Of a DNA stretch of 64,000 nt, positions 21,401 through 32,897 are shown piece by piece. Position 1 is the first letter of the stretch; every line of letters begins with the position of its first letter. The notes under the pieces are model-generated. The model was not told the DNA's origin. It saw nothing but the letters and a program-made list of their open reading frames with translations, and searched no databases. The translations under genes and the position numbers were made by a program. Origin of the DNA: Bolinopsis microptera (taxonomy: Eukaryota > Ctenophora > Tentaculata > Lobata > Bolinopsidae); the NCBI RefSeq assembly GCF_026151205.1, contig NC_087072.1, positions 10,020,169 to 10,084,168 of the forward strand, read 5' to 3'.

Positions 21401-24400
21401 CTAACTGTTTACTGTGGGTACGACTGGTACGTGTCCTTGTTATATAGTCGCTTCTCTTCTTTTAACTAAGATTTTACATACCGTAGTAGTACAAGTTAGT
21501 AGTACTAGCGGTATGCCCGTCCTACGGACTTGCTTTGAAAACAAGTCCGTAAGTTATTATCAATTATCGCCGAGGACAACTAGAGTAGAGAGTGGGGCAG
21601 CTGCCCCTGAAATTAAGAGACTGCAGCTGAATTTAATGTTTAACAAACTTTAATAAGATAACGGGACGAAATCTATTCCCTCTTTGAGTCTTTGACCTCC
21701 ACGTGTTGGATAATATGTGATTAAGTGCAATGAGCTATTATAACGGTCGGAGAAAGGATATTGGATCTATAAGATTTGTAAATTTTAAAATTTTTACGTG
21801 GCAATAATTTTCTCGGTAGCAATAATTTCTCTGTAGCAATAATTTTCTCTTCAGTTGAAATATGAATTGAAAATGAATACTTTATATTATAACTACAAAA
21901 AATAATGAACACATCAGTAGGAACAGTGCAGAATGTCTCCCACAATGGAAAGCTCCCTACTACTCGGCACAGCACAAGTAGTCCCCCTCGCAATCTACAA
22001 CACCCTGGTAACTCTACTCGGACTCGCCGGCAACACTATCGTAATCTACTCATCCCTCCGGTACAACGCCATAAAACTAGACAAAGTTTCCCTGATGTTC
22101 GTACAGAACCTAGCTGTAGCTGACCTTCTCTACATCTTCTGCAACATTCTCCCCAGCACTGTCACCTTCATTGCTGGAAGATATGTTCTGGGGGAGGTTT
22201 ACTGTTTTGTTAGCGCACAGATTTCCTTTGTTCCCGGATCTGTGAACACTTTAACTTTGCTAGCTCTGACCGCGTACAGACTCCGTATGGTGTACTGTCC
22301 TCTTAGCATTTCTCTTTCTACTCGAACGGTGAAAATCATTATTTTCTTCATCTGGGTGCTTGGTTCGATGGTTCTAGATGTAAGTCTCGGTTTTGGGTCC
22401 AAGTCGGTCTTTGTCCGGACATCAGCCAAATGTTTCTCAACCATATACCAGAATGCTGCCGCATCCACCATATTTACTTTCTCTATATTCGGGGTCGTCT
22501 TCGTTCCGCTAATTGGCATAACTATCATCAACACAGTCCTTTGTGTAATCGCGTACAGACTTTCCAAAAGAGAAGCTACAGCCACAGCTAGCCCAGGAAC
22601 CAAGGCTCTGACCACTGTTTGTCTTCTATCTGGTCTCTTTATCATGAGCTGGGCTCCCTACATCGCCTATGTTGTGTGGAAGTCTAAAGATCCGGATCAT
22701 GTTCCTGTTGCTATGGAATTGTTGGCATTCCAAGCAATCCAACTCAACTCGTTTGGAAACCCGATACTCTACACTTTCACCAACAAAAGGTTTGGAATGT
22801 ATGTTGTGAGCGTCATTAGAGACTTGACCGGTAGGAAACCTTTAATCACGTCTCGATTAGCGTCTGGAAGCAATATTTAAAATGTTGTGATAACAAGAAT
22901 TCATAGTTCACAGGCTTGGACAAACGTTTGTCTCAGGATTGTACGTTCTTCATGCTAAAGATGACCAATAACTGAAATACCAAACTGTAGCTTATCTTTG
23001 AAATTAACCACTGTTAATTGTTCAGAGGAGAAAATGTTTTGCTGTGATCAACTCTAGAGCGCGTACGAATCATACGAGTTGTTTGGCGCACACATCTTTA
23101 TTGTTAATCTTAATTACATATCTTTCTGTGTAGCGTATTTTACTTGATACACTTTGCATTTTTTGAACATTTAAAAAAATGTGAGCTCCCATCATGTACT
23201 TACCAAAACAAGTATCTGAGAATGTGAGCTCCCATATACGAGTCACAGTCGCCTCTACCGTGCGATAGAGCGTCTATCTGTTTTGTCAGCGTCTTCATGA
23301 CATCTTTTCGTTCCTTCAATGACACCTCTAACCTGTCAAAATATTGGTTATGTTAATAATGTTATATATAATAGGTGCAGTTGCACTGTGTATAAACTTA
23401 AACTGTCCGTTAAGTGGTTAAAATTACCGAAATTGGGTCATTGGAGTACAATATTATATATTTTTTGTGTACGTTTGAATAGATTATTTTGTGCTTAGTT
23501 CTTTTCTTCTTTCCGTGTTATTCAACTGGTATTTGAGGTGCATGCGGTGCTTGTTGGGTATAACAACATCTCTAAATAAAAGGTAACCACGGCCAGTCTT
23601 ATTCGTTACAGCCTAATATATAATATATACTATACCTGCGTGAAGCAATGGGCAGACATTTAGCAATGAATTGAGAAAGAGCCATCTTGTCTTGCACTGA
23701 TTTAAAGAGTCTGAGTAGAGGTCCAAACAGTCTCCCAGCACACTGCTCCTGTAGAGGTCTGTGTTCACAGTACAGCTCCACTAGCTGTCGTGTCGTCTGC
23801 AATGAGTCTGCTGCTTCCGTCGTCTCTTCCAGTTTACTGGATATAAAATATTTTAGTGAAGTTTCTTTTTTCACGTTATCCTCGCGGTCTTTATTGATTG
23901 ATAATATTCAGGCACCCTCAATAATAATATAATTCCTTGATTTACCTTAAAAAGTATCCTGTGATATTAGCGGGTAGAGAGGACTTGTAAAACTTGAGGA
24001 GTGGGAGAACGTCAGGAGTATCATGACATCTCTTCCTGATCTCATCCTGTACCAGCCCTGACAAGATATCATCCCCAGACAGGGAACACAGGGCAGATAC
24101 TATCTCCAGATACGAGTGGGAGGAGTCCGGGAGTTGGGCGGGAATGTATGCTACCTGTTGGAGAGTGGTGATGTGAAGATACGTTTCGCTCACATCACTG
24201 ATTAAAATTTAGAGATTCGACTACAATACCAAATCATATGGTGTTGGTCACTTTAAATCATTGCTCATAAAACCGTGTTTCTTTCCTATTTTTAATCTTT
24301 CCTATTTTTAATCTAACACTTATTTTACTTCGGACATTCCAACAGCCATTTTTGAGTAATGCAGATGGTCACGTACCTTGAGAACACTCCGCACTCCCTC

Positions 24401-27400
24401 AACCCCAGGAATCTCAGACTGTCTCTCCAGAAACCTGCTAACACCCCCTATACAGGACACGTGATAGTGAGCCTGTAACCAGGGTAACCAGACTGTGGGT
24501 ACCACAGGAGGTGGAAGGGGTCGTACTGGGGAGAGGGTGGTGAGGTGGGTGGGAAGGTGGAGAGATAGTGGCACGCTCTCGGGTAGGATCACGTTGTATA
24601 GATCGTAGTAGCTTCTGTTACTCCTGAGCAAATGGTCTACATATGATTTGGGCGAAGTTTTAAATGTACAATATAGTGCAGTTGAAGCAGGTACCGGTTA
24701 ACAGGACAACAGACAAGAACATTTATTTATTTAGTGATTTTTATACCACTTTGGGGTCAAAATTTCGGGAACTATAATTCTTATTTCTTGGCAAATTTGT
24801 AATTATTTCTTCATAATCATACTGGTCATAAAAGCATTCGACCCACTCAACAAAGTTTGAATGGTATATCTCTCACGGTTTTCGCGGGAAGTCGCGTTAA
24901 AGTTGATGACGTGGTGTCAACTGTCAGTAAAATTGCAACAGATATACCTTTATATATATTATACATCGTCTCGCTTTATAAATAGTGAAATAGCTAGGAT
25001 TATATACAGGATCACGTACTGCAGTCTGTCTGCAGCGCGTGCCGTCTAGATGTATAAAAATACCCCATCTCGTATCCCACTACGTGAAACGGTCTGAGAT
25101 GCTAGCTAGACGGTACGCACTGCAGACAGACCGCAGTACGAGATGGCTGATGGAGTCTTAGGTCCTAGGTAAACGGCACGTAACACACCTCGTAATCGAT
25201 TACGTGACTCGTTACGTGCCGTCTAGCTGGGGTCTAAGATATAAATATGTGGGGGTTGTCACTTAAATGGGCTTACCAGAAGTGAGGAGAGGAGAACTGG
25301 TGAGTGACTAGCAAAAGTAGAATAGTTCCAACCTCCGCTGTAACCTCCCTCTCTGGCTCATAGCCTGACTCTACTGCCTCGCGTAAACCTGAAATCAGCC
25401 AATCAGCCCACAATTAAAGAGTTTTAAAGGAAGCATGACCAATAATAAATAAATACATTTATAATCAATAGTGAATATTCTTAGGGGGAATCAGTTGTCT
25501 GCTGACAGTGCTCTTCACTGAAGAGATTATGTTTTGTTCTGGCATGACCAAAATAAGTGTTTGAGTTATTTAAGTTTAATGTTTAAACTTTTTGTGTAAT
25601 CACTAATAAATTTGAAACATATGATATGTATTTATAATATAATTTCTTTACAAATGGCTTAAATCTATGTTACCATTTTGAAATACTCGATTGTTTAAAC
25701 CTTTAGTGTAATCAACAATAATTTGAAATAAAAATTTGAAATACTCGATTGTTCATTAGTTGTTATTTTTAGCCCACCTACCTATGATCCTGAGTAAGGA
25801 AGCGTAGAGTTCAGTATTAGCAGCTAGAGTCTCACGTGTAGCCGGGTTGTGGTGAACAAGGTGTCGTAAACATCGTACTATCGGTAACACCATCCCATTC
25901 TTTACATTTATTTCTGGGGTGGAATAGGTTTTTTGGGGTGGTTAAAAAAACCCAAAGTTGCTCAAATATTTCTGAACCAAAGCTTAAAAGTAGGTGCCTA
26001 AGGTAAAAAACAATCTTGAAATTCTTTTGCGTCAACTCCGTCGGGATCTAGATTCTATAGTAACATCACTCATGGGCCACACCTTTATTTGATAAATAAG
26101 TGTCAGGTTACTAACAACTCACCACACAGCATCCCAATAAGAGTGGCAGGTAAAGTCGCGAAACTGCCGTGCACTGAAGCATCTGATAGCAACACTGCAA
26201 GCTGAAATGACAGCAACATTTAGACAACGAAATAAATTACGATCATATTTCTTGGATGAAAGTTACTCCTATAAATTACTGATAGCATTCCAAATATTGT
26301 TAACAACCGCTTGAGGATGCACACTGTAGAAGTACAACCAAACCACAAACATATATTTACACCGTTTTAAACTAGGACAATTCGACCGTCCAATTTCAGA
26401 CCATAACTAAATACAGCAACACAATAAACAAATCAATTCTTAATCAGGTAGTTTTATAAAAAGTGTATAATTTACATTATATAAAAACCTGTTGTAAAGC
26501 CGAAACTCTCAGATCTTCAGATAGCGTTGTGTTAAATGATATTAGCTTTAGTTTCTCAATCGAATCTACGTCCAAATTTCCAGCAGTCATTGATACCGAC
26601 AAAACAGTTTTGTTGCTCTCTGATACAACCAGACATGACTCACTCAGCTTTAATCCCTGGTGAATGAAAAAGATATTCGTCTGAATTCATTTTGCAAGAG
26701 TATGAAGTATGAGCATCATAAGTAATACCATCAAGAACATGACAGCAGTCACCAGAATAATAACAGAAAAAATAAATCATGCTTTTTACAAACGAATCAC
26801 CTATCTCAATAAATCATGTTTAAATATAATACAATAATCATAAGTTTAAACTATTTTTTACTTACAACACCCTGAGAAGCGGCCCACTTAGCAAGGTTTA
26901 CCACCGGCCACTTCCGAACCAGTTCACATCTACTGAACAACATGGCAACCCAGATCTTAACCGTCTCCACCTCAGTCATAAACCGCGCGTTATCACTCAA
27001 GTAACTGTGCACTGTTTCGCGCATCTCGGGCACGTGCACTAGCACTGATATGACGAAGATGAGAGAGTTTTGGAGTGCACGGTAGAACTTGTGCTGGGTA
27101 GTGGGAGCTTCGTTTGTGACCATGGTGAGGAGGTTGGTAAGGAGGCGAGTTGCGGGCATTTGGACGTCGGGGGAGGAAGTGAGGCCGTGTACTGATAGTT
27201 CCCACAACACATCTGAAAGTTTTACTTTTGATTATTTTTATCAGATTTTTAAATGAATATGTTATTCAAATCAGACACGGCCTGGAATCTAAATTTTGGC
27301 AGCTTGAGTTTCGGAAAATTGTCAACGAAATGTGCCATAAAAGCTTGTTATCGTTCGTACAAAACTGTTCAGATTTCAGTCGGTGTAACTTTTATACATT

Positions 27401-30400
27401 TAAGAATAAACATCACTCATTTTCACCTGAATGCAAGAAGATAAATCTTTTTCGAGTGCAATCGCTTAGAAAGGTGTAAACAGTTTTATTAACAGTTTTA
27501 TTGCTCATAAGCCACACCAGACTGTTAGTGCAAGTCTCCAGTTCCATTGCCATGTTGTCCAACAAACATTGTACCTGAACAGAAAGTTTCATACTACACA
27601 GTAGACCGCTCTTCTTTCAGCAGTTTTCAGCACTTTCGGCAGTTTTCAGTTTTTAGCCACGGATACTAGCTTTTATAATGGTCACGTTTTTTATTGATAA
27701 TAATTTATAGCTGACATTAATTAACAAAATCGTTCATGTGAAATTGTCGATCGTAGGAAGAGCAAAGTTCCATACCACTTGTTGTATGAGATTGTCATCT
27801 TTGAAGTGAACACATCCCTCTAAACCGTCATATAGCTGTTGTATTTGTTGTGGAGCTGCGATAGGGGTCCTTCCCGTGGCTACACTTATCATTTCAAGCA
27901 TCATGTTTACTCTGTTTCTCTGTTCCACCAACTCTGGCATAGTAACTTCCAATATTTTCTCTATCTGTTGGTATGGCGCTCTGAAAATGTTTGGGTATTA
28001 AAGGGTTTCTGAAAAATAAACATCGTCCGAATAATCCACATAAGAAGTAGTGTATATTTTAAAATGCGATGTTACTAAAAGATTACACAGTATCAGTGAA
28101 AAAGAATTAAAACAGAAACAAAACTAAATGTTTATTGTACATATATCCAGAAACTAAATGTTTATTGTTTAATGTATATCCAGAAATAAAAAGTAAAAAG
28201 TGAATAATGTTACGACTTACTGATGACACAAACAGAAAGTTTGGTTTAAGTAAAGATCCCTAAAAACATCAAGCAGCGTCGTCGGCAAGAAATCTGAAAA
28301 AAATCCCTGTTTTAACAGTTGAATAGATCGAATAAACATTCACCTAGCTAAGCAATATCTACGTTCAAAATGTTCTATTATTTTTAACGGCCAGCTTACT
28401 ACATAGTGTATTTGTCATCGTCGCTTGGGTTGCCACTACCAAATAATCATACCGCATGCCAGGTTATACATCGAACTGATAAATCGATCGGTAATATTTT
28501 CAAGAACTTTTGCTAATAATGATATTTGAAGAAATAAAACTCCTTAATTTAGATAATCCACGAACCTGAGTATTTTTCTGCGGGTATGAAATGGTCGAAG
28601 AATGAAAGAGCGAAGGAAATCAATGAAGCTAAGAGGGTTGGAGAAAGGGTCGAGATAACTGAGGTTTTACTCCACTTCCTGTACACTGATCTGACACTCT
28701 CCCCAAGAAGACCTGGGGAAGATGTACCTTTATTGTTTCAGTCTATTTGTGAAATTTTAAATAAATCATTTGGAATCTAGGGCAGCCACCTTAGTAATGG
28801 ATAAAAAATCACGTTACATTTTTGTAATTGTGTGATTAATTCTAACATGAAATGTTCTCGAAGGAAGTTGAGCAGAACCCTACCGAAAGTGTGCTGTAGT
28901 TGACTCGTGTTGACATTGAACGTAAAGGGTGCTGTGTTGAGGGTGCTAAGAAATTTAGAGATTTTCATCAACAGAGCTGTGAGAAGCTTAACTGACAGTT
29001 CGTCGTCACATCTTTTATAGACTGGCAAAACACACTTCAACGAGATAAAGAGTAACCTGAAACAAAATGGTACAGTACTTGTTTAGTGAGCTGTGTGCTT
29101 ATTAGGCTTACTTAAGAAGCAACTCAAAACAGAGGAGTATACATAATTACATGCCGGATTACACTACAATTAATTTAGGCATTAAGATAAGGATTAAGAT
29201 AAGGATTAAGATCAGGATTAAGATAAGGATTAAGATAAGGATTAAGATAAGGATTAAGATAAGGATTAAGATAAGGATTAAGATAAGGATTAAGATAAGG
29301 ATTAAGATAAGGATTAAGATAAGGATTAAGATAAGGATTAAGATAAGGATTAAGATAAGGATTAAGATAAGGATTAAGATAAGGATTAAGATAAGGATTA
29401 AGATAAGGATTAAGATAAGGATTAAGATAAGGATTAAGATAAGGATTAAGATAAGGATTACGATAAGGTTGTACTTGGGTAAAGATAGGACGGGCTTGTC
29501 GATGGGATGAGGTGCTGCGTTCAGTTCGGTTTCTGATTTGCTCCACTTTGGAATGCTGATCCAACATTGGGTTAAGAGAGATATCCTTACCTCCAAACAC
29601 TCAAACATTCTGAAGATTGTTCATTATCTATTATTTTAGTGAGAGATGATCCGAATTATTTTCTTTGCTAAATCGACGTTGTTTCATTTAAAGGACAATA
29701 ATTGAATCCCTAGAATAAGAATCCCTAATGTGTCTTGGCAACGGTAAAAAAACACATCAGTAACATCTCAAAATGTTCACTTAGTAACTCATAACAAGCT
29801 TTGCACGCTAATGAGTCCATTTAAATCCATCAAATATTGTTTGATTCCTTGAACGGCGAAATGCATTAACTTATGATTCAATGCTCCTCAGAGCACAATG
29901 CTTCTGAAGATATCGCCTAAATTAAAGTTAACTTAATTTGAAGTAACGTGGATGGTACCTAATGGGAGCTGAAAGGTTACCACTCCTATAAAACAAAAAT
30001 AAAATCACCTATTTAAGGAGTCAGTCCACAGTTCGATTTCATTATTTTTAGAGCTTGCGACTTTAAAGTTATCGAGCCCTTTATTGATGTTATGATTGTT
30101 CTCTTGGCAGTTGTCACAGTTTTCTTTGCCAATGGTAGCAGTGCCCAACGTGGTAGAGGTCCTCCAGTTGATGCCATCGATGAAAGATGCACGGAGTTGT
30201 GCAAAAAAGAGCTACAGAATAGTGGTGTTGCGGACAGGAATGGTGAAGCTCAATGTAAAAGAATGTGTACTGAAAGATTAATAGAATGGCAAAAGATTTA
30301 CACCAAAGGTAAACCTTGTATGGAAAATTGTGAATCTGGATGTCATACCAAGAACTGCAGAAAAGAGTGTAAAAATAAGTGCTTTACTGAATTAGATCTT

Positions 30401-32279
30401 ACAAAGATAAGCGAGGGAAGGAAGAAGGGAATAAGGAGGGCAAAGGAAGGACAGAAGCCTATAAGAAAAAGGGAAGAAGGAGGAGGAAAAAGGCAATAAA
30501 CGAACGAACAACAAAGGAGCAGAAGATGAGTAAATTTGAAGACATAAATATTCCGAATGTTATTGCTCCACTGATATTATTGCATTTTAAATTTTGGAAT
30601 TTAATTGTTTTCCTGGCGATGAAATTCAGAATTTAAATATACATCTTAAAGTTTATGGTTTTTTTAATAGCCTTGCACCCTCAAGAGGGGCAAGTGTTTT
30701 CGAAAACTGATTTCCCCAAGGAATGTGATTTTGATAACCTCAAATAATACGGAAGAAATATCACAAGATTCAAAATAAATAGTCATAGACTCGAAATGCA
30801 ACTCAGAAGCACAAGCAAACTCATTGAAAAATAAGCAGTCATCCTAACATTTTCTGGCCCGAACGTTTCCTCTTGGCCTCTTGGGTCTAGAAACTTTGGT
30901 CAGCCTAAAATGTTCAATATTTTCTAACCTAAAACTACGAGTCTAAAGTAAAATTGCGACTCAAGTTCTATTTATCTTCATTAAGTAAATTTTAGGAAAA
31001 TAAATGTTAGTCCAATTAAGGAAAATTAATAGCAAATTGTAAACTTGTACAATGTACATATCTAACCGTGTAAGAGCAGCAACAGCGTGTTGTTCTTTAG
31101 TCAGAGAGGGACACAGGGTGTTTGAGTCCCGGAGCTGTTTTAGTATGCTCAACACTATTCCTGTGTTCTGAAGAAATGTCTCTGTAGGGTAGTCGTGGAG
31201 GAGGACATCTTTGAAGAAATCACAAGATTGGATAAAAAGTGAGTCATCCAGCAACCGGTCTTCAATATTCTGTAAATGAGTACAAGACTTAATGTTTTGT
31301 TTTTACCATTTTATTCAAAGGAATGTGTGATAAAATGATATTTTCATCATGTTTTCGGGTAGTTTCTAACTCAGACCTAATAGCTAGCTTTATTAACTGA
31401 AATACTAAACCTAATTGTGCTATAACATTACAAATACTACCTTAAGGATATGAGAGTCGTTTTCATTGAGTTTGACAACAGGAAAAACAATGTTATCAGA
31501 CGAAGCTTTGGTCACATCATGGTTACCAGTAACCTCAAGAGTACTGGCACAAGTATCATTTTCAGTAGTATCATTGCAGGATTCGTCTTGCACAGAACTT
31601 ATGGTTGTTAAGGTTGTTCTTGGTGAAGAAGTTTCACTTCCTCTATCTTCAATCTCCTGAGCATATTGTGAGCTGTGATCATTATTCAAAATGAAAGATT
31701 GATATAATTTGTTACCTCTTCTGACAAATCCATGACTCCTACCAGATATAAAACAGAATACAAAATTACAAGATTTATTTATTTATTACCTCAACAGGGT
31801 GTGACAAGATTTTATCAATTATCTTATCAGCAAGGTCACTCGGTTCGCTAGTGCTGGTCTTGTAACTGTTGAGTGAACTTATACCACCCAAACTACCAAG
31901 AGCTGCTGTACCCTGCTTTTCATTTGATAGGACGTCCAAAATGTGCAGAACCTGAGAAAAAGTAGAAAGTAAATCTAAGGTTATTAAAGCAGTTACCAGT
32001 CAAGAAACTGTGTAAAATAGAAAAGCAGGTAAAACAACAAACAACTTTTAATGTGTAGTTGGTTCAGTCGACATTTAAGTGACAAACCTGATGAACTGAA
32101 GTACCACCAAAGTCAAGTGACTTTAAAAGTGCTCTAAAAAGTTGATCTTCATTCACCAATGATGCAGGATCGACAAGTTTCTGGTCCAATTTATAAAGCA
32201 AGCTGTTAACTGTACGGCATCTGATCTCTTCTACCGGGTGACATATCTTGTTTTGAATTAACCTTAGGTCCACTTCCAT
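18420..32279 (-). CDS. RTTN: Rotatin, centriole/basal-body armadillo-type protein (19 coding exons)
   Basis: Rotatin (Drosophila Ana3) is a large helical-repeat centriolar protein needed for centriole assembly and ciliogenesis. The start MEVDLRLIQNKICHPVEEIR aligns with the human N terminus, and DFFKDVLLHDYPTETFLQ with the human LLKDVIMQDFPAEIFLQ. Exons, 5' to 3': 32279-32088, 31951-31790, 31656-31441, 31269-31067, 29056-28884, 28293-28221, 27980-27776, 27574-27427, 27212-26866, 26656-26489, 26201-26123, 25913-25782, 25388-25277, 24623-24377, 24154-23946, 23836-23636, 23332-23204, 20617-20533 and 20408-18420. Every junction keeps the frame, giving about 1,690 residues; human rotatin is about 2,226, so the protein is shorter or I missed exons, most likely in intron 4. 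Exons 8 and 15 have the least certain borders. The last exon alone encodes 662 residues of helical repeats. Introns 4 and 17 host opposite-strand genes. Confidence 0.9.
21523..21551. repeat. Perfect 10-bp inverted repeat (TACGGACTTG hairpin)
   Basis: TACGGACTTG and CAAGTCCGTA are exact reverse complements separated by nine bases. They lie in rotatin intron 17, about 380 bp upstream of the GPCR start on the plus strand. This could be a small hairpin in either transcript or a degenerate mobile-element end; nothing decides between them. Confidence 0.6.
21933..22880 (+). CDS. Rhodopsin-class (family A) G-protein-coupled receptor, single exon
   Basis: This 315-residue intronless frame has seven hydrophobic segments. 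TM1 carries GLAGNTIVIYSS (GN motif). TM2 has NLAVADLLYIF (N-L-A-x-x-D). A TM3 cysteine sits in EVYCFVSA, and TM3 ends in AYRLRMVYCPL where the usual D-R-Y reads A-Y-R-L. TM6 has MSWAPYIAYVVW with the CWxP tryptophan context changed to SWAP. TM7 ends NSFGNPILYTFTNKRF, an intact NPxxY followed by helix 8. The N terminus is very short (about 17 residues), which suits a small-molecule or peptide receptor, but the ligand cannot be inferred. It is nested in rotatin intron 17 on the opposite strand. A second ATG four codons downstream could also be used. The single-exon structure suggests origin by retroposition or an intronless family expansion. Confidence 0.88.
   Translation: MSPTMESSLLLGTAQVVPLAIYNTLVTLLGLAGNTIVIYSSLRYNAIKLDKVSLMFVQNLAVADLLYIFCNILPSTVTFIAGRYVLGEVYCFVSAQISFVPGSVNTLTLLALTAYRLRMVYCPLSISLSTRTVKIIIFFIWVLGSMVLDVSLGFGSKSVFVRTSAKCFSTIYQNAAASTIFTFSIFGVVFVPLIGITIINTVLCVIAYRLSKREATATASPGTKALTTVCLLSGLFIMSWAPYIAYVVWKSKDPDHVPVAMELLAFQAIQLNSFGNPILYTFTNKRFGMYVVSVIRDLTGRKPLITSRLASGSNI
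25015..25222. repeat. Nested inverted repeats, MITE-like or cruciform (rotatin intron 13)
   Basis: Two 35-bp arms, 25015-25049 and 25106-25140, are inverted copies with about four mismatches; both contain TCTGTCTGCAG or its complement and end in CTAG next to ACGG. Immediately after, ACGGCACGTAAC (25173-25184) and GTTACGTGCCGT (25211-25222) form a perfect 12-bp inverted pair enclosing the palindrome CGTAATCGATTACG. The two structures share the ACGG-CACG/CTAG theme, suggesting derivation from one palindromic element. No target duplication was identified. Confidence 0.7.
29178..29472. repeat. 12-bp minisatellite, ATTAAGATAAGG, about 24 copies
   Basis: The unit ATTAAGATAAGG repeats almost without error for nearly 300 bp in rotatin intron 4; one early unit has ATCAGG in place of ATAAGG and the last has ATTACG. 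Because the unit is a multiple of three and lacks stops in three frames, it produces artefactual open frames (Ile-Arg-Ile-Lys on the plus strand; Leu-Ile and Asn-Pro-Tyr-Leu on the minus strand). It is not a canonical animal telomere repeat. Confidence 0.95.
30010..30017 (+). promoter_or_regulatory. Possible TATA-like box for the cysteine-rich gene
   Basis: TATTTAAG lies 82 bp upstream of the ATG at 30092, a plausible distance for a TATA element with a 50-nt leader. AT-rich surroundings make such words frequent, so the support is positional only. Confidence 0.3.
30092..30499 (+). CDS. Small secreted cysteine-rich protein with basic tail, nested in rotatin intron 4
   Basis: This single-exon frame encodes 135 residues. 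The N terminus MIVLLAVVTVFFANGSSAQ is a clear signal peptide with likely cleavage after the Ala of SSA. The mature part carries ten cysteines in about 67 residues, in pairs spaced CxxxC (CTELC, CKRMC, CMENC, then ESGC, KNC, KEC and NKC). It ends in a highly basic Lys/Arg/Gly tail of about 30 residues with several dibasic sites. Paired CxxxC spacing suggests disulphide-stapled helices. I do not recognise the family and assign no function; secretion is the only property supported. It is transcribed opposite to the host gene rotatin. Base composition resembles the surrounding DNA, and the region between the signal peptide and the first cysteine (RGRGPPVDAIDE) looks like a short propeptide. Confidence 0.65.
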   Translation: MIVLLAVVTVFFANGSSAQRGRGPPVDAIDERCTELCKKELQNSGVADRNGEAQCKRMCTERLIEWQKIYTKGKPCMENCESGCHTKNCRKECKNKCFTELDLTKISEGRKKGIRRAKEGQKPIRKREEGGGKRQ

Positions 32280-32897
32280 TAATTTCTGCAAAAATGAAAA
32301 TGGTATGACGTACTTTTCGGGGGAGAATGTTATTATCATAATGTTTTATTAGTAGTATGGTTTATTATTTAACTATAACCATTCACTATTACTTGACTTT
32401 GTAAGTTAAAGTTTAACTATATCATTTCTGCAGATAGGATAAAAGGATAAAAAAGTGGTAATCATTTTATTGAATACACAATTGTACTAATCCTGAAACG
32501 ATTTAAGTTAATAACAATCCCAATTATTTGCAAATACATAGAAATAAACAAATATATGTAGGAAAATGACTACTCTCGTTTCCAGTTTCATTGATAACTT
32601 CAATGTTTAAGGTTATATGAATGGGTACTATACTATTCCCTATCAACAGTCTACAATGCAGCAAAGGCTTCATTTTCATTACAATAACTGTGGTATCTTT
32701 ATTGACTACAAGCACTTCATACACCATATAATAATACACTTTATTGTTACGCAATATAATAATGAATTTTATTGTTAAAAGATGTAAATTTAACTTTAAA
32801 AATAAAAGACGAAAATAGGTACAAAAATCGATCAGATGATTTATCATGATATTAATTATTTGTAATTATTTGGATGGTCACTCACTTTGAATTAATC
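32280..32897. other. 5' flank of rotatin
   Basis: AT-rich sequence upstream of the rotatin start codon. A splice acceptor (TTTTTGCAG) lies just before the start codon on the minus strand at about 32286, so the first exon is probably untranslated and lies within or beyond this stretch. No other gene is visible. Confidence 0.4.

Noticed and set aside
28566-28780. Plus-strand 64-codon frame MKWSKNERAKEINEAKRVGE in rotatin intron 5
   Set aside because: Protein-like composition and a possible acceptor upstream, but no family resemblance and no partner exons; could be chance.
29151-29608. Long open frames of Ile-Arg-Ile-Lys, Leu-Ile or Asn-Pro-Tyr-Leu repeats on both strands
   Set aside because: They are translations of a noncoding 12-bp minisatellite in a rotatin intron; the unit simply lacks stops.
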